Positions 16,775-25,005 of a stretch of DNA of 38,474 nt are shown here, piece by piece. A program made the translations under genes and the position numbers. The notes under the pieces are model-generated. The model saw only the letters and a program-made list of their open reading frames with translations, had not been told where the DNA came from and did not search any database. Position 1 is the first letter of the stretch. Each line of letters starts with the position of its first letter. Origin of the DNA: Acidobacteriota bacterium (GTDB lineage Bacteria > Acidobacteriota > Vicinamibacteria > Vicinamibacterales > UBA2999). Where the stretch lies: assembly GCA_009694735.1 (NCBI GenBank), contig SHUG01000012.1, positions 1-38,474 of the forward strand, read 5' to 3'.

Positions 16775-17680
16775 TTAGGTAGCCTGCGCTCCGGAAACGA
16801 CTTCGATAATTTCTCGCGTGATGGCGGCCTGACGAACCTTGTTCATGTAAAGCGTCAGGCGATCGACCATTTCCTTGGCGTTGCGCGTGGCGCTGTCCAT
16901 CGACTGCATGCGCGCGGCGTGCTCGGCGGCGGATGATTCGAGCAGCGCGCGATTGACCTGCACGGCGACGTGCATCGGCAGCAGTGTATTCAGCAGCTGC
17001 TCGGGATCGGGCTCGAACAGGTAATCGGCGCCCTGCGCTTCGTGCGGTTTATCCACCATAGCTCCCGAGGATTGCGGAGCGACGGTGGAAAGGCGGGGAA
17101 TCGGCAACAGTTTCTCGATCACGACACGCTGCGCAATCACCGACTTGAATTCGTTATAAACCAGGTACACCGAGCTGACGTCGGGTCCCAGGAATTCCTT
17201 GATCGCGGTCGAGGCAATCGCCTGCGCGTGCGACCATTTCACGTTCTGGAACAGGCCGACTTCCTCGTAGAGGACGTCAAAACCCCGGCGCAGGAAAAAG
17301 TCGCGAGCCTTGCGCCCGACCAGCGCCATCGCCACGTCTCGGCCGTCCGGCGATTTCGGCTGATCGATCGTGAACTGCAACGCGGCCTTGGCGACGTTGG
17401 TGTTGAAGCTGCCGCACAAGCCGCGGTCCGCGGTGATGACGATGATCAGCGTGCGCGCGGCCAGCGGATCGTCGTTCAGCAACGGATGCGAGGCGTTGTC
17501 GGTGCGGGTCGCCAGGTTGTTGAACACCCGGAGCATTTCCTGCGCGTACGGGCGGCTCTTGAGAATGCGTTCCTGCGCGCGGCGCAGCTTCGATGACGAG
17601 ACCATTTTCATGGCCTTCGTAATCTGCTGCGTCGACTTGACCGCGCGAACGCGACGACGGATGTCTAAGAGTGACGGCAT
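16775..17680 (-). CDS. atpG: F1 ATP synthase subunit gamma
   Basis: This 301-residue rotor shaft has the family N-terminus (LLDIRRRVRAVKSTQQITKAMKMVSSSKLRRAQ), the middle Rossmann-like part (LIIVITADRGLCGSFNTNVA), and the C-terminal helix (ESSAAEHAARMQSMDSATRN, then LTLYMNKVRQAAITREIIEV). The length is slightly above E. coli (287). The gap to atpA (34 nt) holds a single heptamer arm. Confidence 0.96.
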   Translation of the reverse strand: MPSLLDIRRRVRAVKSTQQITKAMKMVSSSKLRRAQERILKSRPYAQEMLRVFNNLATRTDNASHPLLNDDPLAARTLIIVITADRGLCGSFNTNVAKAALQFTIDQPKSPDGRDVAMALVGRKARDFFLRRGFDVLYEEVGLFQNVKWSHAQAIASTAIKEFLGPDVSSVYLVYNEFKSVIAQRVVIEKLLPIPRLSTVAPQSSGAMVDKPHEAQGADYLFEPDPEQLLNTLLPMHVAVQVNRALLESSAAEHAARMQSMDSATRNAKEMVDRLTLYMNKVRQAAITREIIEVVSGAQAT

Positions 17681-17692
17681 AGCTGGTTTCGG

Positions 17693-17711
17693 CCGGGATC
17701 CGGGGTCCGGG
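17693..17711. repeat. Heptamer element, single arm between atpA and atpG
   Basis: Two and a half GGGATCC/GGGGTCC units, 3 nt from the atpA stop and 12 nt upstream of the atpG ATG. Confidence 0.75.
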
Positions 17712-17714
17712 CCT

Positions 17715-19250
<1,536 letters not shown>

Positions 19251-19266
19251 AAAGATTCTTGTTGGT

Positions 19267-19427
19267 CCGCCTAAAGGCGGACTCTACATTCCCACCAATG
19301 TGGTGTCCGGCTTCAGCCGGACCGTGCCAGTCCCACCAATGTGGTGTCCGGCTTTAGCCGGACCGTGCCAGTCCCACCAATGTGGTGTCCGGCTTTAGCC
19401 GGACCGTGCCAGTCCGCCTGAAGGCGG
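19267..19427. repeat. Three tandem 41-bp hairpin repeats flanked by CCGCCTNAAGGCGG hairpins
   Basis: Three tandem units at 19291-19331, 19332-19372 and 19373-19413 differ at one or two bases. Each contains the stem GTCCGGCTTTAGCCGGAC. A 14-nt palindrome (CCGCCTAAAGGCGG at 19267-19280, CCGCCTGAAGGCGG at 19414-19427) borders each side. The same hairpin core is found coding in mnmE and wzt. Confidence 0.92.
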
Positions 19428-19430
19428 CCT

Positions 19431-19973
19431 CTACTTCACTAACTCTTGGCGCATCCGCGACAACTGCGTGCGGACACTTCCGTCGTACACCGTGCTGCCG
19501 ATCTTCGCGACGATGCCGCCGAGCAGTTCGGGGTCGACGCTCACCGACAGATCCACCTGCTTGCCGGTCACCTGGCCAAGGCTCACCGCCAGCGCCTGCG
19601 TCTTGTCCGGCGATAACGCCACCGCGCTCGTCACCTCGGCGCGGACGATGTTCTGGTGTGTGAGGAGGCGCTCGCGATAGGCGATGGAAAGATCGGGCAC
19701 GAGGTTGAGCTTGCGGCTTTCAGCCAGCAAGACCAGCAACTTCTTCACCGGCGTGGCCAGCGACATCCTGTCGGCCACCGCTTCCATCAGCGACTTGCGC
19801 GCGGCTTCGGTCACGCCGCTGCGTCCGGCCGCCTGCGCCAGGTCCGGGCTGGCGCTCATCATGACGACCACGGCCTGCAGGTCGCGATCGATCTGGGCCA
19901 GGTCATTCTTCTCCTCGACCGCGACGTCGAACAGCGCCTTGGCGTAGCGATTGGCGGAGGTTCTTAAAGACAT
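19431..19973 (-). CDS. atpH: F1 ATP synthase subunit delta
   Basis: This 180-residue peripheral-stalk subunit joins F1 to the b subunits. It opens with SLRTSANRYAKALFDVAVEE and ends with the conserved VDPELLGGIVAKIGSTVYDGSVRTQLSRMRQEL region. I chose ATG 19973, 1 nt after the atpF stop, because SANRYAKALF is the family N-terminus; the in-frame start at 19991 lies within atpF. Confidence 0.94.
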   Translation of the reverse strand: MSLRTSANRYAKALFDVAVEEKNDLAQIDRDLQAVVVMMSASPDLAQAAGRSGVTEAARKSLMEAVADRMSLATPVKKLLVLLAESRKLNLVPDLSIAYRERLLTHQNIVRAEVTSAVALSPDKTQALAVSLGQVTGKQVDLSVSVDPELLGGIVAKIGSTVYDGSVRTQLSRMRQELVK

Positions 19974-19974
19974 A

Positions 19975-20595
19975 TCAGGCCTCCACCCCATGGCGGTTGC
20001 CGCCCTGGGGGCCCGGTTGGGGCTTGAGGCTTGAGGCTTGGCCGGTCTTCACTTGGTCGAGATAGCGCTCGACCAGACGATCCTGGTCCGCCGGCGTGGT
20101 TTCTTGCTTGATCCGCTCGGTCGCCAGCTGTATCGACAGGCCGGCGGCGTGCTCGAGAATTTCTTTCTTGGCGAGCCGCACCTGCAGGTCGATCTCGCGG
20201 CGCGTCTGCTCGAGCAGGCGTTCGCGATCGGCGTCGGCCGCGACCGCAATCCGCTTTTCTTCGGCGACGATCTCGTCGGCACCGCGCGCGCGAAGTGCGC
20301 TCAGCTCGCCGGGCAACGCTTGGAGTTTCTGTTCGATGGTGGCCAGTTGCGCGGTGGCCGAAGCCTTCAGTGCGGCAGCCTGGACCAGGTCCTTACGGAT
20401 GCTCGCGCCGCGCGTGGCGAGGTATTCCTTCAGCGGGCCGTTGCCAAAGTAGTAAATCACACCGACGAAGATGATGAAGTTGGCAATTGGCCAGCCCATG
20501 CCGAGGATCATTCCGCCGATGCTTTGATCGTGGCCTCCTTCGGCGGCGTGCATCACGGTCGAAACGGCGAACGTCAGAAAGAACGCGAACAGCAT
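19975..20595 (-). CDS. atpF: F0 ATP synthase subunit b
   Basis: This 206-residue peripheral-stalk subunit has a short leader-like hydrophobic N-terminus (MLFAFFLTFAVSTVMHAAEG), one membrane segment (WPIANFIIFVGVIYYFG), and a long charged helix (YLATRGASIRKDLVQAAALK ... LLEQTRREIDLQVRLAKKEI). The last 24 residues (SSLKPQPGPQGGN region) come from a CAAGCCT-type repeat at 20016-20042. I chose ATG 20595; the longer frame from 20799 adds unconserved Arg-rich sequence and overlaps b'. The two N-terminal hydrophobic stretches suggest a cleaved signal peptide as in some b subunits, though that is uncertain. Confidence 0.9.
   Translation of the reverse strand: MLFAFFLTFAVSTVMHAAEGGHDQSIGGMILGMGWPIANFIIFVGVIYYFGNGPLKEYLATRGASIRKDLVQAAALKASATAQLATIEQKLQALPGELSALRARGADEIVAEEKRIAVAADADRERLLEQTRREIDLQVRLAKKEILEHAAGLSIQLATERIKQETTPADQDRLVERYLDQVKTGQASSLKPQPGPQGGNRHGVEA
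20016..20042. repeat. CAAGCCT-type repeat at the atpF 3' end
   Basis: GGCTTGA, GGCTTGA, GGCTTGG heptamers, translated on the minus strand as SSLKPQPG at the C-terminus of AtpF. Confidence 0.7.
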
Positions 20596-20740
20596 GGCGG
20601 TCCGCCTTCGCGGCCGAAGGCCGCTTCGGCGAGAGCCCGCCGTAGCTCGCGCGTATTCCCCGTGAGCGGAGGCGGGAAGTTTGCGCTTTAATTCACAAGC
20701 GGCGAGGAATCCGGTCTGCACTTCTGTTCCTGCCTTGTTA

Positions 20741-21166
20741 CTAGGAAGCGCGGCCGAGGACGCGCGAGACGATGGCGCCAGCCAGATTGTTTGCGTCACG
20801 TTCGAGAGTTTCGCGCGCAGCTAGCGATTCCTGCTGAACGCGGGTAGTGGCGGCCTTCAGTTCCTGTTCCACCGTTGCGCGCGTGGCGGCGAGCAGCGTG
20901 GCGCGTTTGTCGAGGGCGGCCTTACGCATGTCGTCCATCTGGCCGTAGACCTCGGCCCGCGCGGCGTTCAGCTTCTGGTTGTATTCGGCAGCGGCGGCAG
21001 CCGCCTTGTGAGCCGCGGAATCCGCGAGCTCGCGCGCGCCGCGAACGGCGCCCGTGCGCTGGTCGATGACCTGCAAGATCGGTTTGAACACCAGGCTGTT
21101 CAACAGGTACGTGCACAGGAGCAGAAAACCGACGACCCAAAGGGTGGTGATGTCTGGTGTTAACAA
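20741..21166 (-). CDS. atpF': F0 ATP synthase subunit b' (second b)
   Basis: Second peripheral-stalk subunit of the b/b' type. It has one transmembrane segment (TTLWVVGFLLLCTYLLNSLV) and then a long Ala/Arg/Glu-rich helix (FKPILQVIDQRTGAVRGARE, YNQKLNAARAEVYGQMDDMR) ending in NNLAGAIVSRVLGRAS. The core has about 141 residues from a TTG at 21166. There is no in-frame ATG or GTG. The open frame extends upstream to TTG 21289, but the added 41 residues are mostly translated heptamer repeat ([17 protein letters not shown]). TTG 21166, just before the membrane segment, is my best guess but has no clear Shine-Dalgarno. It follows selD closely and begins the ATP synthase run; 145 nt with no gene separate it from atpF. 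Confidence 0.8.
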   Translation of the reverse strand: MLTPDITTLWVVGFLLLCTYLLNSLVFKPILQVIDQRTGAVRGARELADSAAHKAAAAAAEYNQKLNAARAEVYGQMDDMRKAALDKRATLLAATRATVEQELKAATTRVQQESLAARETLERDANNLAGAIVSRVLGRAS

Positions 21167-21191
21167 ACGTCTGAATGTATCACGGAGGGCC

Positions 21192-21270
21192 GCGATCCGG
21201 GATCCGGGGTCCGGGGTCCGGACAAGTGCCTTTTTCGACCGGATCCCGGATCCCGGGTCCCGGATCCCGA
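21192..21270. repeat. Heptamer inverted element upstream of atpF'
   Basis: Left arm 21192-21220, spacer GACAAGTGCCTTTTTCGACC, right arm 21241-21270. It lies between the selD stop (21296) and the first plausible b' start. Confidence 0.9.
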
Positions 21271-21295
21271 ATATGGTTAGGTCGAACAACAGAAA

Positions 21296-22336
21296 CTAAC
21301 TGATTCTTAGTCTGGAGATGTTCTCAGGTTCGACATAACCCACGAAGCAGGCAGGAACTGCTGCTTGTTTCAAGGCTTCGAGAGCCCGATCGGCCTGGTC
21401 TGGCGCAACTGAAAGGAACAGACCGCCTGACGTCTGGGGGTCGAACACCAGGTCCCTCAGCTCTGCCGTAATATCCCGGCCGAATTCGATGCCGGCGCCG
21501 AAGTGTTCCCGGTTGGTGCCCATGCCGCCCGACTTGTTCTCGCCGACCATGGCGACGACCCCGGGGATGAGCGGCAGTGACGCCGCGTCGAGCGCCAGGG
21601 TGACGTGGCTCGCGGCCGCCATTTCCGACCCGTGGCCCGCCAGACCGAAGCCGGTGATGTCGGTGCACGCGTGCACGCCGTCCAGATGGGCAATGGCTTC
21701 GGCGGCGGCCTTGTTCAGCGTGCACATGGACGCGACGGCGTATGCCACCACGTCCTCAGGCGCGCGGCCGAACTTGATCGCAGTGCCGACAATGCCGGTG
21801 CCGAGAGGCTTGGTGAGAATGAGGCGATCGCCGGCCCTGGCGCCGGCGTTGGTGAGAATGCGCTTGGGATCCACGGCGCCGGTGACCGAGTAGCCAAACT
21901 TGATCTCGCGATCCTGCACGGTGTGTCCGCCGAGCAACGCGACGCCGGCCTCCCGCAGCTTGTCGAAGCCACCGCGGAATATCTGCGCGATCTCCTCGGT
22001 GAGCAGGCCGTCTTGCGGGAACGCCGCGATCGCCAGCGCCGTGAGCGGTCGGCCGCCCATGGCATAGACGTCGCTCAGCGAGTTCGCCGCGGCGATCTGT
22101 CCGTACAAGTAAGGGTCGTCCACGATCGGCGTGAAGAAGTCCACCGTTTGTACGAGGGCCGGCCCACTCTCCCACGCGTACACACCGGCATCGTCCGCAG
22201 TCCGGTAGTCAACCAGGATACGGGGGTCGGTTTGAACTGGTATGCCGCTCAGGACCTGAGCGAGCTCGCCCGCGGCGAGTTTACTCGCTCAACCAGCGCA
22301 GCTGACCATCTCGGTCAAACGCTTTCTCTCAGCCAT
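21296..22336 (-). CDS. selD: Selenide, water dikinase SelD, itself a selenoprotein (TGA = Sec16)
   Basis: SelD makes selenophosphate, the selenium donor for Sec-tRNA and selenouridine. The full reading from ATG 22336 gives 346 residues, the family length: MAERKRLTEMVSCAG, then TGA at 22289-22291, then ASKLAAGELAQVLSGIPVQ. Many SelD proteins carry Sec or Cys exactly in this C-A-G-x motif with a following Lys, so the TGA is read as Sec16. The rest follows in the same frame: ILVDYRTADDAGVYAWESGP, ALVQTVDFFTPIVDDPY, AANSLSDVYAMGGRPLTALA, LLGGHTVQD, DITGFGLAGHGSEMA, FDPQTSGGLFLSV. An ideal Shine-Dalgarno (AGGAGGTG) lies 6 nt before ATG 22336, while the apparent start at 22183 has none and would lose the active site and the glycine-rich entry. 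A stem formed directly from the TGA is a candidate SECIS. The cell must therefore have SelA, SelB and SelC. Confidence 0.93.
22257..22291 (-). promoter_or_regulatory. Candidate bacterial SECIS hairpin starting at the selD UGA
   Basis: On the minus strand, UGAGCGAG (including the UGA) pairs perfectly with CUCGCUCA, and an inner stem CUCGCC/GGCGAG caps it with a GCG loop; UAAA forms a bulge. Position and size suit a bacterial SECIS. The loop lacks an obvious GU as in E. coli, so SelB recognition is inferred. Confidence 0.6.
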
Positions 22337-22340
22337 GTCG

Positions 22341-22351
22341 CTCACCTCCTT
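22341..22351 (-). promoter_or_regulatory. Strong Shine-Dalgarno deciding the selD start
   Basis: AGGAGGTG precedes ATG 22336 by 6 nt. It is the best ribosome site in the window and confirms the upstream start beyond the TGA. Confidence 0.85.
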
Positions 22352-22353
22352 TT

Positions 22354-22425
22354 CGGGGTCCGGGGTCCGGGATCCGGGCTCCGGGCACAAGAGCACTCTT
22401 CTCCCGGATCCCGGATCCCGGATCC
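22354..22425. repeat. Heptamer inverted element between parB and selD
   Basis: Left arm 22354-22385, spacer GCACAAGAGCACTCTTCTC, right arm 22404-22425. The right arm overlaps the first base of the parB stop (complement of 22425-22427); the left arm starts just behind the selD Shine-Dalgarno. Confidence 0.9.
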
Positions 22426-23312
22426 TATTTCTCCGTCAGGTACTCGTAGATTCGCTGCAACTCGGTTTCGTTGGTAAACGTGATCGCGATCGTGCCGCCC
22501 TTGCCGCGGCGCTTGATCTCGACCGGGGTGCCGAGCGACAGTCGCAACTGCTCTTCCGCCGCGCGCACGTGCACGTCTTTCTTCGCCGCCGGTTTCTTCC
22601 CGGCTTCGGGCCCCTGGCGTCCGAGCTCGCCCTTCACCAGCGCTTCGGTTTCGCGCACCGACAGGCCGCGCGACACCACGTCGCGGGCGAGACGCCGCTG
22701 GTCGCTGTCGGTGGGCAGCGCGACAATCGCGCGGGCGTGGCCCATGGACAAGGCGCCCGAGGCGACGTTGGCACGCACCTCGTCGGGGAGCTTCAACAGG
22801 CGCAGGTAGTTGGCGACCGTCGCGCGGTCCTTGCCGACCTGCGTGGCGATCTCGTCCTGCTTCAAGTGGAACTCGTCGACGAGCCGCTGGTAGCCGGCGG
22901 CGGCTTCCATGGGATTGAGGTCCTCCCGCTGGATATTCTCGATCAGCGCCATCTCCAGCATCCGCTTCTTGTCGCCGTTCGCAACGTCCTTGACGACGAT
23001 CGGCACCTTGGTGAGCTGCGCGCGCCGGGCAGCACGCCATCGGCGTTCGCCGGCGATGATCTGGTAACGGTCGCGCGCGGTGCCGGTACTCGGCAGCTTG
23101 CGGACCACGATCGGCTGAATCACGCCGTTGGCGCGGATCGATCGTGCCAGGTCCTCCAACCGCTGATCGTCCATCGGGCCGCGCGGCTGGTAGTGATTGG
23201 GCTCGAGGAGATCGATGTCAACGTCGAGCGAGGCGCGCGGGGTCGACAGCGCGTCGGCCGCGTCTGGAATCAGCGCGCTCAGGCCCTTACCGAGAGCAGG
23301 TCGTTTCTCCAT
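22425..23312 (-). CDS. parB: Chromosome partitioning protein ParB
   Basis: This 295-residue CTP-dependent clamp loads at parS and spreads on DNA to segregate the origin. It shows the ParA-stimulating N-terminus KRPALGKGLSALIP, the CTP-binding boxes NHYQPRG and IIAGERRWRAARRA, the ENIQREDLNPMEAA segment, and the helix-turn-helix KQDEIATQVGKDRATVANYL. A basic linker (GKKPAAKKDVHVRAAEEQ) and a C-terminal dimerisation domain follow. Its gene follows parA by 2 nt. A matching parS-like site lies 3 kb away inside mnmG. Confidence 0.95.
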   Translation of the reverse strand: MEKRPALGKGLSALIPDAADALSTPRASLDVDIDLLEPNHYQPRGPMDDQRLEDLARSIRANGVIQPIVVRKLPSTGTARDRYQIIAGERRWRAARRAQLTKVPIVVKDVANGDKKRMLEMALIENIQREDLNPMEAAAGYQRLVDEFHLKQDEIATQVGKDRATVANYLRLLKLPDEVRANVASGALSMGHARAIVALPTDSDQRRLARDVVSRGLSVRETEALVKGELGRQGPEAGKKPAAKKDVHVRAAEEQLRLSLGTPVEIKRRGKGGTIAITFTNETELQRIYEYLTEK

Positions 23313-23314
23313 GC

Positions 23315-24214
23315 CTAACTTTCGTTCGTGGAAATCTGTTCTTCGTTGTTGGTTCGTCGTTCTTCGTTATTATTTTCAAGCAGTTCGTTGGCAAACGAGA
23401 AGTACGCTTCCGCGCCGCGCGACTTGGCGTCGTAGGTGACGGCGGGTAAACCGTGGCTGGGCGCTTCGGCCAGCCGCACATTGCGCGGGATCACCGTTTG
23501 GTAGACCTTCTCCTTGAAGAACTCGCGGACATCCCGCGCGACCTGTTGACCGAGGTTGGTGCGCTCGTCGTTCATGGTGAGCAGCACGCCTTCGATGTCG
23601 AGCGCGGGATTGAGCGACGCGCGCACACGACGCATGGTGCCAACGAGATCGGCGAGGCCTTCCAGAGCGAAGTATTCGCAGTGCAGTGGAATGAGCACGC
23701 GGTCGGCGGCGACCAGGGCGTTCAGCGTGAGCAGGCCGAGCGACGGCGGCGAGTCGATGATGATGAAATCGAATTGGCTGCGCAGCGGGTCGAGCAGTTG
23801 CTGCAGCCGGCGCTCGCGGTCGGGAAATGAGATCAGTTCGATCTCGGCGCCGGACAGTTCGCGATTCGCCGGGATTAGTGAGAGGCGATCAACGCCGGTC
23901 GCCAGGATATAGCGATTGGCGGATGGCTTTTGATCCGCGTCATCTGTGTTATCCACCTTCGCGCTGCGCGCTGCGGCGGACAAGTCTGCGGCCCTGGGGT
24001 GATCCGCGTCCATCTGTGTGAGCGCTTCGTAGATTGTTCCGCTCTCGGCGCGCTCACCTTTTTGACCCAGTCCACTGGTGGCGTTGCCTTGCGGATCGCA
24101 GTCGACGAGCAGCACGGTGCGACCGGCAATGGCCAATGCGGCCGCCAGATTAATCGCCGTCGTCGTTTTACCGACGCCGCCCTTTTGATTGGTGACGGCG
24201 ATGATTTTGCCCAT
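23315..24214 (-). CDS. parA: Chromosome partitioning ATPase ParA (Soj) with internal insert
   Basis: ParA forms a DNA-bound ATP dimer that pulls ParB-parS complexes. ATG 24214 gives 299 residues: deviant Walker A KGGVGKTTTAINLA, VLLVDCDPQGNATSG (Walker A'), IIDSPPSLGLLTLNAL (Walker B). Between about residues 61 and 96 there is an extra stretch (DHPRAADLSAAARSAKVDNT, then DDADQKPSANRY) that is absent from Soj-type proteins, which usually have about 250-260 residues. Its DNA (ATCCGCGTCATCTGTG patterns) looks like a dispersed repeat. The longer frame from 24343 adds unconserved residues. Confidence 0.93.
   Translation of the reverse strand: MGKIIAVTNQKGGVGKTTTAINLAAALAIAGRTVLLVDCDPQGNATSGLGQKGERAESGTIYEALTQMDADHPRAADLSAAARSAKVDNTDDADQKPSANRYILATGVDRLSLIPANRELSGAEIELISFPDRERRLQQLLDPLRSQFDFIIIDSPPSLGLLTLNALVAADRVLIPLHCEYFALEGLADLVGTMRRVRASLNPALDIEGVLLTMNDERTNLGQQVARDVREFFKEKVYQTVIPRNVRLAEAPSHGLPAVTYDAKSRGAEAYFSFANELLENNNEERRTNNEEQISTNES
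23925..24030. repeat. Repeat-derived insertion in parA
   Basis: Two related stretches, GATCCGCGTCATCTGTGTTA at about 23932 and GATCCGCGTCCATCTGTGTG at about 24001, border a GC-rich palindromic part (GCGCTGCGCGCTGCGG). All is read in frame in ParA. Confidence 0.55.
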
Positions 24215-24270
24215 GTTGGTCGTTAGCCCTATATGAAATGGAGTGGGCGAACAGATGTAGAGATTACCAC

Positions 24271-24930
24271 TCAAACACGTGTCTTGCTCAGTACTACAAG
24301 CTTGCTGTGCAGAGCGTCCACGAGTGGGTAACTCGCCATCCACGCCAGGGGCGGCGGCGGTTCGGTTTCAACCGTGCTTGTTCCTGAGCCGCGGAACAGG
24401 AAGATTTTTCCGCCGGGCCTGAGGAACGCCTGAAGCGTCAATAGCGTCCGCGTTTCAATGCGAACGGCGCGCACGGACACCAGGTCGAGGGCTTCGTGAA
24501 GTTCGGCCCGCGGCAGCAGTTCCTCGAAGCGCGCTGTCTCCACCTCTGCGTCGCGAATACCCAGCGTCCGGACCGCTTCGCGGAGGAACACCGCCTTCCG
24601 CATTTTCACTTCCACCATGCGCACGTGCAAGTTGGGACGGGCGAGCTTGAGCGGAATGGCGGGGGATCCGCCGCCGGAGCCGGCATCGAGCAACGTCCTG
24701 GCGTTCTCCGGGACGTAGCGGGCGGCTACCACCGGTTCAATCAACAACCGATCGACCGCCTCGTCTTCGCCGGCCGGCGTCAGCCGGAACGCGGTGAGGT
24801 TGATCTTCGCGTTCCACTTGGTCAGGAGTTGGTAGTAGGTTTCGAGTCCGTCGACGAGGGGTGCGTCGAGCGCGATGCCTGCTGCCTTGGCCCGTCGCTT
24901 CAGCCGTTCCCTGAATTCCCGATTCGCCAC
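24271..24930 (-). CDS. rsmG: 16S rRNA (guanine-N7) methyltransferase RsmG
   Basis: RsmG methylates G527 of 16S rRNA, in the streptomycin-binding region, using AdoMet. The 219-residue reading starts at GTG 24930 (VANREFRERLKRRAKAAG) and includes TYYQLLTKWNAKINLTAFR, the AdoMet loop LLDAGSGGGSPAIPLKLA, VEVKMRKAVFLREAVRTLG and SVRAVRIETRTLLTL. A longer frame to 25302 would overlap mnmG and translate a CACAGAGGA repeat, so I reject it. The start is a guess: no good Shine-Dalgarno is visible, and TTTCGGA lies too close to the GTG. Confidence 0.9.
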   Translation of the reverse strand: MANREFRERLKRRAKAAGIALDAPLVDGLETYYQLLTKWNAKINLTAFRLTPAGEDEAVDRLLIEPVVAARYVPENARTLLDAGSGGGSPAIPLKLARPNLHVRMVEVKMRKAVFLREAVRTLGIRDAEVETARFEELLPRAELHEALDLVSVRAVRIETRTLLTLQAFLRPGGKIFLFRGSGTSTVETEPPPPLAWMASYPLVDALHSKLVVLSKTRV

Positions 24931-24940
24931 TCCGAAAGTA

Positions 24941-25005
24941 TTAGCCACAGAGGACACAGAGGACACAGAGAAATCTCTGCGTCCTCTGTGTCCTCTGTGG
25001 CTAAA
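24941..25005. repeat. CACAGAGGA inverted element overlapping the mnmG stop
   Basis: Left arm CCACAGAGGACACAGAGGAC repeated units (24944-24970), right arm their inverse (24974-25002), with a 3-nt spacer. The mnmG TAG (complement of 25001-25003) is formed by the outer end of the repeat. It is the same family as 13791-13901. Confidence 0.9.

Noticed and set aside
22183-22291. selD as a truncated pseudogene with a nonsense codon
   Set aside because: The TGA stands exactly at the known Sec/Cys site, is followed by a perfect stem, and the upstream part keeps a strong Shine-Dalgarno and family sequence.
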